This document shows, one piece after another, positions 24,700 through 38,012 of a stretch of 64,000 nucleotides of DNA (positions within the stretch are counted from its first letter, which is position 1; each line of letters starts with the position of its first letter). Made by a program: the position numbers and the translations under genes. Under the pieces are notes generated by a model, which worked only from the letters and a program-made list of their open reading frames with translations, was not told the DNA's origin and did no database searches. The stretch is taken from the NCBI GenBank assembly GCA_960531495.1, contig OY482864.1:2781773-2845772 (forward strand), given 5' to 3'. The DNA comes from Zeus faber. Its lineage: Eukaryota; Chordata; Actinopteri; Zeiformes; Zeidae.

Positions 24700-25844
24700 G
24701 AAGATTTGACTTAGTCATGGAAGAATATGAATGGGTGGATGCGTTAACGGGTGGAACTGACCGACAGCCGTAAAAAAAACAGTTATTCACCATTTTTATT
24801 TATTCATTTTAAACAGATGTGGGGATTTTATTACCATTTAAAGTGTGAAATTGACTCAAGAAGTGTATGATTATGTGAAGACCCTGTTTTTAGACACTGT
24901 AAATTGATTGAGCTGACTCTGATCAAAAAAAAACCTATATCTCCTTTTTAGAAAGGCTGCGTATGCTTGAATCTACTCAAAAATATATTTTCTGTCTTAT
25001 AGTATTTGGTGCTCCCGAACCCCAAAAATCAACCATAATTTTGTTCAACCAATACCCAATAGGAGGGGGGGCGGCTGTGTAGGGGCTTTCACCCCCAAAC
25101 AAAAGCTTCCAAACATTCCATTGTATTGGCCACACGCATCGGGAGTCGTCATTTGACTCACTTAAACCTTTATAATTCACAAGCTTACATCAGGTTCAGT
25201 AATTCAATGGTATCTCCCGGTGGAGTTTTTCCAGCCCAGTTTCGCCTTTGTTAAAGTTGATGACGTCATTACGAGCATTGGGTTGGTAAATCCTTTGGTG
25301 AGGCTGCATATTTTCTTATAAGAACCTTGGTCTGACAGGTTCTTGTGTACTGCTGAATGTGCTTATTTTCTAAATGTGTCCATCATCTATCATCCAATAT
25401 CTTTGAGAAGAAGAACCTTCTTGGTGGGTTGGTTCTTTGTGGAACACAGCCCTTTAAAAGAACCAAACATCTCTAAACAGTCCCAACACTTTACCCCATG
25501 TAACCTTGATAACATCTTCCCACAGTAAATAGAAAAACACATTAGCAGTTTGTTCCCACAAACCTTCCCCTCAAACCCGCCGGGTTGTAACTCCCGACAT
25601 GCACTTAATGTCAGGTTTCCACACAAGATCTGTGTTGAGATTAGAAAAATTACCAAACCACACCTTTCTATGCCCCCCCCCCCTCCCCCCCGACCTAAAG
25701 CACCACCAACCTGGGTCATTTATGGGGGGGCCTCCAAAGCCCAAATTATTCAACAGTTCAGGGAAATGCCCCCCTCCCCTAAAGACCCAGGTCTTATCAA
25801 AATGTCAGTTCTCATCATTTATACCTGTTCACAGGACACTGAAC
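24700..25844. other. Unassigned intergenic DNA
   Basis: No gene. A C-rich tract at 25674-25690 explains the overlapping proline- or glycine-rich frames on both strands at 25390-25963. Confidence 0.5.
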
Positions 25845-25965
25845 GCTTTTCTTTTGAGAAACTTACCACTCTGCTGCAACTTCTCTGCTTAAATGCAGTC
25901 AAATGGGGCAAACATTTACAAGAAAACATGTTGAATCTCCTTTTTGAAAACTGGAAACTTTAAAT
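25845..25965 (+). mobile_element. Fold-back MITE fragment, left half
   Basis: Contains TTGAGAAACTTACCACTCTG, TGCTGCAACTTCTC, AAATGCAGTCAAATGGGGCA and TGAATCTCCTTTTTGAAAA, matching 16857-17095 and 19205-19345. With the right half at 26670-26832 it could be one element split by about 700 bp of other sequence. Confidence 0.55.
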
Positions 25966-26669
25966 GGCATCAAAGTGGATCAGAGATTGAGATCTTTGAT
26001 TGAATTGTTTGATTCAAACATAAAAATTGATTGGTTCCGTCTAATTATATTGGTTCACCAGATTCCACAAATTGGGAACTACTTCAAAATGCAAGGTGAG
26101 ATTCGATTAGATCACATTTATTTTGTGCTATTTATTTATTTATTTCGATTTTTTTTTTGACTAAGGAGGTACAGTACATCCCATTCTTCAAAATGAGTTT
26201 TAAAGACACAATCAGTAACACTGGACAATTAGCAATAATAGCGACCTCTAAAGGAATCCGTAGAAATGACACCGACAGTGCCCACCATGACTGCTCCGCC
26301 ACAAGGCTTTTTAGCCTTTGTAGAAAAGGGGTCTTGCATACCAGGTGGTTTGGGAGCTGAAGGTTCATCCATGCTTTTGTTAACTAAAATGAAACCAGTT
26401 CGGGATATGAGCAGTGTAGTTCAGGAAGGCAGGGATTTGAGCAGAGCTTGACAGGTCTAGGGTCAAGGGGAATTTCCTCCTGAAGAGAGATTTCGGTGCA
26501 GACTGCCTGTTTGGAAAGCCTAAAATCTCAGCAGCCGTCGAGGTAACTGTAAGCTGACTGGCTTTGATCAACTTTGATCAACTTTTTGCTGCTGTATAAT
26601 AGGCAAGTTGTGCGTGTAAAATGGAAAAATTACTTATTGCACCTTAAGTGATTGATTTTTATGGCTTCA
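25966..26669. other. Unassigned DNA between MITE halves
   Basis: No gene or repeat family identified. It may be an insertion within a single MITE, but no ends or target duplication were found. Confidence 0.35.
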
Positions 26670-26832
26670 TGGCTTAAACTTGAGAGGTGGAGAAGCTGCA
26701 GTGGAGTGCTACGTTTCTCACTAGTGAAACATTCAGTGAGGTTAATTGCACTATTGCCAGTGTGTTATAAATGATGGGAACAAACATTTTAATAAAGCCT
26801 AGGTTGAAAAATAGCGAACCTTTCCTTTTAAT
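26670..26832 (+). mobile_element. Fold-back MITE fragment, right half
   Basis: Contains GAGAAGCTGCAGTGGAGTGC, TACGTTTCTCACTAGTGAAA, ATTCAGTGAGG and ATGATGGGAACAAACATTTT, and ends GAACCTTTCCTT followed by TTAA. Confidence 0.65.
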
Positions 26833-28244
26833 GTTGACCATCCAGTCGTAAGTCTGCCTTAGATGACATATTTCCAAAGGCCTAACCCCACCTCCAGGAG
26901 CGTTTAACCAGAGTGTTTTCTAATATCTGTCACAAATCACAGTGATCCTTGAAAAAAGTGTCCAGAGTTCCAGAGGAAGGTGAGAGATACCTTCATCAGT
27001 TGGTGTTTTCCTTTGGCGCGAGAACTACATGAGAGATTGCGCAGTAGCCCTTTTTTTCTTTTTTTATTTTTCTCCTTTTCAGTGAGTTTTGCTTTGGTTT
27101 GACACTGCTGATTGCACCCTAAGGCCCAGTATACATTGATGCTGTTGTACAGCATAGGGCCGACTCTACGTCTGATAGATTAACATTAATATGAACCAAG
27201 GGAGAATATGAAGGGAATTTTCCCCCTTCGAGGCTATCGGGGAGGGTGGAGTGGGGGGGTGGGGGGGTTGAGGGAAATGCAACGGGCCATTGAGTGTGGG
27301 GCCACACACGCATGAACAAATTCACTGGCTAAAACATACAGAAGTAGAAAAAAGACACAAACACACAGTCTTGAAGATAGAGACATATTTACTGTATGAC
27401 GAAATGTAATACATTGTACTGTATATATACTGTATATACTGGATGTATATATATATAAAATAACAGACATAATATACGTACTATAATAAAGGTGATCTAC
27501 ATAAACATATACAGTACATATGTGTATATATACAGAACATATGAATATATATACAGTATTAATTTATACTGTATATAGATATATATACACACAGAATATG
27601 GTAGTTGGCATATGTGGTGGGTCTAGGTTTTTGTTTATTGTTTTTTTTTTTCTTTATTAAAGTCATGGTGGTGTAGTATGATTGCATGCCAAAGAGTCTA
27701 AACTAGTGAAAAATGTGTGTGTTGGTTTTGTTCTTCCAGTTATAGATATTTGTGATTGATATCTTTAATCTCAACTGTACTTCAACACACTCTGGTGTGA
27801 CATGGAAGAAACACCCCCTTTCTAAATCATTAAGTATTGTACTTAAACTAAATAGGGATTACCTTTGAGGAAAATCTTGATGAGTGGAATGAAAAAGACA
27901 TTATTTCCATTAACATTGTGAAAATTTAAAAACCTCTTCGATATGTGTGTGGACACCATGCTAACTTACGCAATGAATAAGTCCATTTGTCGTAAACTTC
28001 AATCAAACTAGTGACTGTCCTCTGGTGTGATATGATTGGATATGGTTTGAACATTTATATAAAAAACATAAATAGTTATAATTTTCATCGATAATCATAT
28101 GCATTGTTTCACAGATGTGTATTGATATAAGTTAAACTGCTACGCTTCCATGCACGGTTCCCTTCGACAGAGGGCCAGGCCATGCTCAAGGGTTCACAAA
28201 GTCGCAGAGCGATACCGTGACTAATGCCCCCCCCATTGGGAGCG
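26833..28244. other. Unassigned AT-rich DNA
   Basis: A TATA-rich stretch at 27415-27600 repeats TATACAGTA.ATAT motifs. A G-rich run lies at 27253-27269. No gene. Confidence 0.45.
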
Positions 28245-28375
28245 TGTTGCATGTCGTTAAGGCCGCCGCAAATTAGTTTCCTATTTTGATACGGATAGAG
28301 TTACCGCACAGAGGCCGCTCGCGTAATCCGCAAACATTTCATTTGAGTTGAAAGCGAACGTGGCCAAGTAGTCGC
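28245..28375. promoter_or_regulatory. Candidate conserved non-coding element
   Basis: Balanced-composition unique sequence with retained CpGs and AAATTAG, CGTAATCCG and AACATTTCATT motifs, between AT-rich DNA and a CA array. No coding frame or repeat similarity was seen. Conservation is untested. Confidence 0.2.
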
Positions 28376-28398
28376 CTATCATCGTCCAATCATCAACC

Positions 28399-28442
<44 letters not shown>
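28399..28442. repeat. (CA)n microsatellite
   Basis: About 44 bp of perfect CA dinucleotides. Confidence 0.97.
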
Positions 28443-28444
<2 letters not shown>

Positions 28445-28614
28445 GTCTATTTGTGTGTCTGCCTCTAGCGACTGGATTTTGCCAACTTTCATTGCAGGAT
28501 ATTAAAAGCGCCAGTACGACGCAAGCTCTAGTTCCCCCGGCCCTGTTCGTGTACCTTGGAATAGACCCGCCATCTCCCCAGACAGGGCACCGGAAATCAA
28601 CTAAACAAATGAGG

Positions 28615-28690
28615 GAGGAATAAAGGGCTCTTATTGATTGGGATTAATTGCTAATGGCGTCATGCTTAAAACTAAATAAATAAATATGTT
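28615..28690. promoter_or_regulatory. Candidate conserved non-coding element
   Basis: TTATTGATTGGGATTAATTG followed by CTAATGG clusters a TGATTG core and two homeodomain-type cores within 30 bp of unique sequence. Inference only. Confidence 0.22.
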
Positions 28691-29516
28691 TGCAATGACT
28701 TAAAGGTACGTTTGCATGTTTTTTTTGCCTTAATCAGCTCCTGCTTGGAGATCAAGTTCTAATGTATGTGCCTTTCTCATGTTGTTATCAGAGTTTATGT
28801 TATATATGTGTATGTATATTGAAATGTGTGGTCAATAGAGTGAAAATACCAATTGTCAGTACAGTCTTTACATTCTGACGGACATCTCTTTAAATTTGAA
28901 ATGATCTTCATTTATTAAGCATTGTTTGCATTTGGGCGTCTGGGCTCTCCTGCTCATCACTCCCGTCAAGGTGTACAGAAAAAATGTTTTTTTGTTTTTT
29001 TTTACCTGTGCTGTCAGCATGCTGGGTATACAACAAAGAGTATTTGTATGCCATTGCATCCAGGACAGAGTTAGTCTGCAAGTGGAGTTCAAGTTCTCAA
29101 CCTGCAATGCAACTCTTTATTCATTCTTAAATCATCAAGAACTGCTGCAATAACTCTGTCCTGTGGACGAGCTGTAGGATGACAAGAGCACAGTTTTTGG
29201 TTATAGAGAACCACCACCAACCCACCTCTTTGGAGAACTATTTATCATGTTTGGGTCTATAAACAACTGATCACTACTCCAAGAGGTGGAGAATCACCAC
29301 GGTGAGATAAATAAACACAGAAACAAACAACATTTACACGAAAACATGAACATTGGATGACAACATGTATTGAAAAACAGTGAATAAGGTCCAGGAAAAC
29401 TGGAACTACAACTGGTCACGTGGCCTCTTCCTGTCATAGTTATGGCAGTAAATGAGGGAGGAAAGGAGAGGAATGCAACCAGGAGGGTGCTGGGGTGCCC
29501 TCGAAGCAGGTGTGAT
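28691..29516. other. Unassigned intergenic DNA
   Basis: No gene or named repeat; overlapping short frames on both strands around 28868-29153 are not supported. Confidence 0.45.
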
Positions 29517-30180
<664 letters not shown>

Positions 30181-30313
30181 ATACTGACATTATGGATATC
30201 AGCCCAGCTAGATTCAGGCTGTATTTAGCAACAATAAACCTCCTCATGTCAGTATCTGTCCCGGATTCAACCCATGCCGATATGTTACCAATCCAAACTC
30301 CAACCACATAACT

Positions 30314-31697
30314 CAGGCATGCCCAAAGTCCGGCCCCCGGGCCAAATCCGGCCCGTGTCTAAATTTCCACCGGCCCGAAGCCTCTGTCATAAAATTAATA
30401 TGTGGCCCGCCAGCACGTACAAAAAAAGCTATTTTATTTTTCACCAGAGGATGGCAGTAGACTTGTGGCCGCACTCTCGCCGGGTGACCCCTGTGTGAAC
30501 TTTTACCACTGTGGTATATTCTTAGCCCATTTCTAAAATGCCAACTGGAACTAAAAAAAGGAAAGTTGACAACGAGGGCCGCCCTTTCCAGGACAAGTGG
30601 AAATCTGAGTATTTTTTCACTGACATGCGAAACAACTGCGTGTGCTTAATTTGTCAAGAGACTGTGGCTGTTTTCAAGGAATTCAATATTAAGCGGCACT
30701 ATCAGACGAAACATGCTAACTACGATAAGCTAACGGCAAACATCTCATCTCTGGCTGAGGAGTTTCAACAGCGTTTCAGGGATTTTGCAGCTATTGAAAA
30801 GGAGATCACACTTTTTTCCTCTCCTTTTTCCGAGGATCCTAATGACGCTCCAGCCCACCTGCAGCTGGAGCTCATTGAGCTGCAGTGTGACGCGGAGTGT
30901 CACAGTCAACACCGACAACTCCCTCTTGTAAACTTTTATCGCCGGGTGGACAAAGACAGGTTGAGATTCAAACATTTGCTCAGAAAATGCTGAGCTTGTT
31001 TGGCTCGACATACTTGTGCGAGAAGACTTGCTCGGTGATGAACATTAACAAGAACGGCGTGAGGACAAGACTGAGTGACTCTCACCTGCGTGACATCTTG
31101 CGCATCAAAACCACTGTTTTTGAGCCAGACCTGCCCTGTTTACTGCAGTCGAGATCTCAGTATCAACCTTCACATTAATTTTGGTCAATAATTTTTTTTT
31201 ATTCTTCTGAGGAGAATAAATACTTAAGTCTCAGTGAACTAATTTTTTGTGATGATAAAAAACACAGTTTTGTCAGATTTCAGTCATTTAATTTGACGTT
31301 ACTATCCTTTGTCAAAATGCACTTTGATGTGATTTGTTAAAACAAAATCAATAAATACATGTTTCTAAAAAAAAATTCTGAGTCAGATTTCATAAAATAG
31401 TTCATTTGCATTTCATTTATTATTATTTTAACCTTTATCTATCCTGATAAGGCAATTGACAACAGATTCTCATTTACAATGTCAACCTAGCTGCAGACAG
31501 CAGAGTAAAACAAAGCAAAATAAAAGCAAATACAAATAAACACATCTACAACAAACTGTACAAAGTGATATAGTTACATATTTACATGTTTATTTGCAAT
31601 GGTAATTGTTCAAAGAATGTCAGGCTGAATGGTCGGCCCCCAGACATTTTCACCTCACCAAATCTGGCCCTCTTTACAAAATGTTTTGACACCCCTG
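30314..31697 (+). mobile_element. Internally deleted hAT transposon, 1384 bp
   Basis: The left end CAGGCATGCCCAAAGTCCGG pairs with a right end whose complement reads CAGGGGTGTCAAAACATTTT. Flanks are ACATAACT (30306-30313) and ACATGACT (31698-31705), an 8-bp target duplication with one mismatch. Subterminal GGCCCG/GGGCC motifs are typical of this hAT group. The body encodes a BED finger fused to the hAT C-terminus without the catalytic core. It is a different subfamily from 22550-24691, judging by the ends. Confidence 0.9.
30538..31178 (+). pseudogene. BED finger plus hAT C-terminus, core deleted
   Basis: The frame opens at ATG 30538 with a basic TKKRKVD motif, then an intact BED zinc finger: Trp21, YFF at 25-27, Cys36-x2-Cys39 and His54-x4-His59. 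At about residue 67 it jumps straight to the C-terminal hAT region (SLAEEFQQRFRDF, then LQLELIELQCD at about residues 109-119). The whole catalytic domain, with its acidic residues, is missing. The first frame closes at 30993. One-base slippage near 30959 would continue into the dimerisation segment (MLSLFGSTYLCEK, then SDSHLRDILRIKTT) ending at 31178. An intact relative would be about 550-600 codons. As it stands it encodes a 151-residue protein with a DNA-binding finger and no transposase activity. It could be a repressor-like derivative or simple decay; no promoter or splice evidence was found. Confidence 0.85.
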
Positions 31698-31705
31698 ACA
31701 TGACT

Positions 31706-32790
31706 GATAAGAAATCACATGCTTTCATGGGCGGAGAATGTCCAGTCGGTATTTAGCTATGCACACATAAAATCTGGAGCTGTCCGGAACAACAATATCT
31801 CTGGATTCTGAGCCTTTTTCCCCAGTGATTTGTATATAGTGATAAACATCAAGGTACATCAAGGTGCTTATACTTGCGACGTGTTTGTGCCACCCTCTGG
31901 ATGCAGTTTTTTTGGGAAATTCTTCTGTTTGTTCTTTTTACCTTTACTTGTCATGAAGGTGCAAGATGTATCACTTAAATAGCTCAGCTTTTGAGGTGCT
32001 GCAAGGTGTATGTCCCTAATTTCAAAGGAGCTACTCTAGTTGATCCCCTCTGCAGCCTAGCATGGTGCTAACATGTTTAGTATGCTGTGCTGAGCATGTG
32101 CTTAAGACACAGGGAGAAATTGGCATTGAGCCTCTCTTCTGAACCAAGGTAAGACAGAGAAAAAGCTAGGATCCCTTTGAGTATGCCCCGTGGTTTTGCT
32201 AATACATCACCTGAAGTATTCAAAATTCTAAATAAATAGTTCAGATGTTTTAAGCCACTGGGCCCAAGTCCTGTATTTCCTCCTGTTTTATCTCTACCAC
32301 CAGTTTATGCAATTTCACTCTCTTGGTGTTTTGATATGTAATGCCTTTTTTTTTTTTTCACTCTCCAAGCTGCACAGCCCCATTCACAAGCTATATGGGG
32401 CGAGATGGGACCCAGCATTATGTCACCCATGCATTGGAGTTCCACTAAAAAGCCCCTTGATGACAGACAAAGACATAATCAAAAAAAGGAAATGGATCTG
32501 CGCAATGGCCCCTGTGTGCACCAGTCCACTCCAGCCCACTGGTATAGACTACACATGGTGGTCAACACAGCACAGTAAAAGAAATCAATGGGAAAAAAAG
32601 TAAAGAAAAATACATAAAATAAAACAAGAAACATTGCAAACATAGCACAACATATGCAAAATTATTAGCCGTCTGCCACTTGTTAGTAAGATGTTTTAAA
32701 ATAAGTAAGAATACTGTTGTTATGGTAATGATGATAAAAACAAGCACACAAAACATAAAGAAAGTCTCAAAAAGCCTTCTTTCAGAGTTT
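31706..32790. other. Unassigned intergenic DNA
   Basis: No gene. The plus-strand frame 32307-32603 has no recognisable features. Confidence 0.45.
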
Positions 32791-32913
32791 TTACATCATC
32801 ATTTAGCAGCCACTTTTGTCCGAAGTGACTTACAATTATACGTTGTGGACGCAGCCCTCAGGAATAAAGTGTCTCGCTCAAGGACGACCCGCTCCACCCA
32901 CTGAGCTACTGAC
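32791..32913 (-). mobile_element. tRNA-derived SINE, internally deleted
   Basis: On the minus strand it begins TAGCTCAGTGGGTGGAGC (tRNA-like A box), continues through CCTTGAGCGAGACAC and GGCTGCGTCC, and ends TTGTAAGTC.CTT.GGA.AAAAG.G.CTGCTAAATGATG. Order and sequence match the fuller copy at 62098-62293, but the B-box section is missing. The CTGCTAAATG tail is common in fish SINEs. Confidence 0.75.
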
Positions 32914-34053
32914 CCCCCCCCCCCCCCAGAGAGTTGAAGAGTGTCAAGTTTCCCTTAAAAAAGTCACAAATTTCACTCAGAAACATACCTACAATCCACT
33001 AATTTGTAGAAGTCATATCGCGGAAGTCTTACTCTATCAAAGTGAGCTGAACAATGACAGGCAATTCTGGACCATCGACTGTTCTCTATTGTTTCTAGAT
33101 CTATTGTTTATAAGGAAACAATGGCCCCTTGACTCGGAATTACAAGTCAGAATCCTATTTCACGTCCCCGTATTGCAGACGAGAAGGAAATTGACGTCAT
33201 TCAAGGTGGCTGGCATTTTTTTATTTTAATTAACCCCCAATGCTTTTATCAGTTATTGTGTGCAAAATATCTTACATATATTGTGATTTCTGCTTATTAC
33301 TTTTTTACACATGTTGACCTTGTTTACACCGTCTCACAATATGTCTATTGATCCAGCTCTGCATTCGCTTTAAGTTAAACAAGGTCTTGCAGTTATCCAG
33401 TTAAAAACTATTAAAACATTTTTTTTATAGTAATCTTTTATAATAATCTGCCATAAATAAGTTTTAATATCATTGAAATGTGAACTGTAACTGTAATTGT
33501 TGAAATTAGTCAGTGGGGTTTATTTGTACTGTATTGACTTTCTTTTACTTATTACATTTATGTTTGTTCTTTGTAAAACGGGTCTTAATCAATAAGCAAA
33601 TCCAACAGCAGCTCTAGGTCTCTGGTACAATGTAGACTCATAAGACACATTTAAATTGATTGCACTCTTTACAAAAACATTTATATGTATGTATGTATAT
33701 GTTGGATGGACAAGGTTGCGTATTAACGTAGATTACCATGGATTTAATAGCAAGTGTGCACTTGGTGGGGCATTCCATCCCGCACACATAGACTGCGCCG
33801 ATGCACCTGGTATAACTCCACCAGTTTCAAATGTCTGAAGCTGGGAGCAAAGAGCTGTCAAATTTGTAAAGAACCTAACAGTTTTCTGCTTGTGAATTAA
33901 ACAATTGGGGGGGTCAAAGTACTTCACCTTCCATAAGGTTTCTTAGATACTTTTAAAATCCAGTGTGGCAGAAGGAAAAAAAGGAAATAGGTTTGTGCAC
34001 ACACAGGAACGCACATGAAATGATTTTTATATTTGCCATACATCCAATATCAT
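32914..34053. other. Unassigned DNA with a dispersed repeat
   Basis: 33309-33470 resembles 63847-64000: ACATGTTGA.CTTGTTTA, CTCACAATATGTC, then GTCTT.CAGT.ATC.AGTTAAA and TTTTATAGTA. No gene recognised. Confidence 0.45.
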
Positions 34054-34204
<151 letters not shown>

Positions 34205-34355
34205 ATTTGGCTACTATACACCCTCGAGCAAGACACCCAGAGCGACGGTACTGTAACAACAGTCTTTCTTTGTCAGTTTAATGTTGTAAAAACAAATTAG
34301 CCCCATGATTAATGGTGGGGGAATCGCGTCCAGAAAATTGTCCTGCTGTGGTGAT

Positions 34356-34358
<3 letters not shown>

Positions 34359-34414
<56 letters not shown>
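34359..34414. repeat. (CA)n microsatellite
   Basis: About 55 bp of perfect AC dinucleotides, only 156 bp from the previous array. Confidence 0.97.
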
Positions 34415-34415
<1 letters not shown>

Positions 34416-34749
34416 ACAGATGTGTTGTACTACCACCATGTGTGACTTTCCATTTACTCAATCAATTCTTAACCAAAAAACACTGACTTTTACACTTGCG
34501 AGCAGGCCACAAGTTAGCGTAGCATTCGTTGCGCGTACCTACTTGTTCATGAAGACAAGGTCTTCATCTTCTCCATGAGTGAGCTGGGAGTGGTGGCTTA
34601 TAGGATCGAGGTCATGCTAAGGAAACATGAATTGGTAGAAGGAGACAGCCTAGAGAGATCCGCTATGAATTTGGACAGAGAGAGTGTAGGAAGGAAGGAA
34701 CAGATGAATAGAACGTGGAAACACAGAGTGAGTAGCCGATGTAGATGTA

Positions 34750-34880
34750 ACCAACCCGGCAAAGAGCATCTAATGGCATTTTATAATGACTGTTTAAGTA
34801 ATTATTGGATACACATAACTATTTTTATAACTTCCGAGCGCTCTGTGCATTGGAGACTTTTAATGGCAGAGAGGATTTGA
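34750..34880. promoter_or_regulatory. Candidate conserved non-coding element
   Basis: Unique sequence with CTAATGGCATTTTATAATGA, AAGTAATTATTGG and TTTTAATGGC: at least four homeodomain-type cores in about 120 bp. No repeat similarity within the window. Confidence 0.25.
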
Positions 34881-35252
34881 AAAAAAAAAACTCAAATTGG
34901 ATAATCGAACCCCACCTGCCAGCCAAAATCTACATTTTCTTTTGGCAACAGGAGTTGGGGTTTGTAGCATTTGCCCCGGCGGTTCCTACTCCGCTGCAAC
35001 TCTGTTTTACAGACGGAGAGCTCTCTATAGGCCTGCTGAAAGAGACCATGCAGCAGACCACCGCAATGGCCGCTGCCCCCTCTCAGGGGGAGAAAACCCT
35101 ATATAGTAAAGCTCGAGCCACATTATGTGATGTTCATGGCCGATTTTCATGGCCGGTTTGTCAAAGTCCGGGGAAGTCCGGGGTAGTTGCGCTGTAGAAT
35201 CCTAGCTTGAAAATATAGATAGAGACATACAATATATACAGTATAGACATAA

Positions 35253-35319
35253 AGAGACAGATTTGAGTCTCACACATATATCGTAGATGGATATATGCTT
35301 GAGACTCAAATCTGTCTCT
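35253..35319. repeat. Perfect 20-bp hairpin
   Basis: Arm AGAGACAGATTTGAGTCTCA (35253-35272) is exactly complementary to 35300-35319. The 27-base interval also pairs in part (CATATAT with ATATATG). The size suits a small-RNA precursor, but a fold-back MITE remnant is equally possible. Confidence 0.8.
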
Positions 35320-38012
35320 ATACGATCAAAAACGGCCTGCGAAAAATGTCTGATTTTATCAGGCTTAGTCTTTCTAAAATCCTTGGGTGTGTATCTCATA
35401 TGGGTCCTCATTGCAACCAATGAGAAAGTAGCAAGTGGGTGAGTGTGAACTTCTAAAAAGGAGGAGCAACTTGTGGAATTGTGGCGACTCATGAGTGTGT
35501 AATTAGTGTATAATGTCAGCGTTTGAGATGGTGACAGTCGGACACTATCCACATCATAAATACCCACCAACGGACACAGGCCACCGGGGTTGAGAAAAAA
35601 ACATAAATCCTTGATGACTGTGGAATTCATACTGACTCTGCCATGTAAGTCAAAGGAAAAATATAGTATTTGTGGGCATAGTTGCTTTGATTGACAGGTT
35701 TCGCTTTCGAGCAAGGTGTGTTTCTTCTGACTGTCTGGTGGTTCCTCTCTCCACCCCAACACACCAAGACTCCAATGCCCAAATTCAGAAACTTCTGCCT
35801 CAGTTTCCTGCCAAGACGGGGACGAATGTAAACCCAAATTTTGAGCTTCAAATTGCCTCTTCAAAAACCAACAGGTGAGTCACAGGTGCTACATCCTTAT
35901 ATTTTATAGTCTATGCTTAGAAAACAGGGACGTTTGTTGCAAAAATGAACACGGCAACGAACTATTATTCTGTTAACTTATTTACAATGTGTGTGATTGG
36001 TTCCCTGGGACGTGTTGTGTTCCTGACCTGTTCCGAGTTCAGGTCCCATGCTTGGGAACAGATTTGCGACAGATTAGACAATCAATTCATGTCACCTATC
36101 AACAGGACTTTGACGAAAACTGCTGATTCCCTCATCTGTTCAGAGTACAGGAAGGTAGAGTAGACACTCTTGTCCCGCTCTTCTCGAGGAGCAACACATA
36201 TCACTTCAATTTAGATTAGGGCAGGTTTATAAGTTGTTCGTCTGCGATATCATAATGGATACTTCGCAATCGTAGTGATGCTTCGCTCCAGTACCAAAAC
36301 AACGTGATTAAGATTGGTAGGGACTCCCCACTTGGTTCATGGCATTGCTGATACATTGAGTAATACTCTCTAAACGTTACCACGAGTCATCCATTTGGAA
36401 TAAATACTGTCTATTTGCTCTTGGCTCCAAATGTTTATGCATTCAGTCGGCTAGCATTGCAACGGTATCAATCATCCATTCCTCTGCCAAAGGAACAAAG
36501 TTGTCAGTACATAGCCGTGGGACCTAAAATCGAGTTAAGTACCATGTAGTTCTCAGATGTATTTACTCAATCTCACACTCCGGGACGCTTTATGAAAGCT
36601 CCCTCTGTCTAATCACGAAAGAATATTCTGGACGAGTTAGTTTTAATGTTTCATCTGCCAGCGTTGTAATTAAAAGGGATATTTCTATGGTCCGAAATTC
36701 AGTCTCTGGGGAAGTCCTTGTGACTCACGAATGCCCTTGCCATAAAGTCTCTTTTTCTTTTTTTTCTTTTTTTTTTTACAAAGAGATTTCAGGAAAGAGT
36801 TTATATTTGAAATAAAAACGATATACCTGTCAAAATCGAGAAATTAACGGACTACCCTAAAAAAAAACCCTAGTATCAATACTGGAGAGCGAAAGTCAAC
36901 TAAAACAAAGGACTTGAGGTGGAGGATACAGAGGTTCCATTTAACACTCCCGAGTCCCTATTCCCACTACCAACACTAATCCCACCTCACTTTTTACAGA
37001 GTTTACTGTTTTAACTTTAACTATTTTTGCTGTTAAAAATGTTTTTTTTTTAACTGATAGTTAATAAAAATGCAGAATTATTGTATTGCTTTAGGTGTTG
37101 CCATAGAAAAATATGTTAAAAAATCAAGAAAATACTTGTGCTGAAGAAAATTTGAATTACAAACTACAGTTCTGGATGCCGATATCCCGTGATTTATTTG
37201 AAGTATCAGAACACAAATTTGAACAATTACAATTATGACATGATTGTGTCTGATGATGCATGAATTGATGAATGATGAATTGATAATGTGCTATTAGAAC
37301 AATTTTTTTTTTTTAATAAGCCAAAGTGTTTTGTTGGGACACAGGGGAAAAGTTGGCTTTTGAAAAATAAAAAATAACATTTGATTACTATTACTATTTG
37401 TTTTTCAATCTTTCCTCTGGATATCGACCCCAAATGAGTGGAAAAAAACAGAAAATAAAATAAAACTACAGCCTTTCCAAGGGCCACACACACCAGATAC
37501 CTGAATGTTCTGCCGTGTTTATGAAACAGCATATACCTGGCGGACAGCGCTGCATTTTATACCCGACAACTTAGATCCGACTGGATTGATGGACTGCTGA
37601 CATTAAGGAATTGATTGATGGGTAGGAAGGAAGGATTAAAATATATATTAAAAAACAACAGAATAGGTGGAAACTGGACCAAAGCAAGGAGAGGAGGAGA
37701 GAGCAAATCTCACCAAGGTGTATAGGGGATGGTGGGGGTGAGCGGGTATTGGGGGGTGGGGTGGTATAATTGGGTGTAGCGTGATGGCAACCGCTACATG
37801 TTCTCGCCAGCTCCAACGGTAACTTGTGGCTCACAAGGTATTTCTCGAGGCTGCAAAACGGGGCCCCACTATAAAAGGAGTGTGCGCTCGGGCAAAGTGG
37901 CAGACCGTTCCATCACAAGCACAGAATTCGGGAGCCTCCGCAAATGTTTTTAAACCGTACGCCACCCCCACCGCTCTTGATACCTGGACGTATATGTATA
38001 TTTTCATATATA
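35320..38012. other. Unassigned intergenic DNA
   Basis: No gene established. AACAGGTGAGTCA at 35871-35883 is a good splice-donor match at the end of an open frame (35672-35878), but no acceptor or homology supports an exon. A purine-rich stretch lies at 37625-37710. Confidence 0.4.

Noticed and set aside
34207-34250. CCTCGAGCAAGACACCCAGAGC as a SINE fragment
   Set aside because: Only about 15 bases resemble the SINE body, with no boxes or tail nearby.
35672-35883. Exon ending in AACAGGTGAGT
   Set aside because: A good donor motif, but the frame has no family, no acceptor and no partner exon; a single match is expected by chance.
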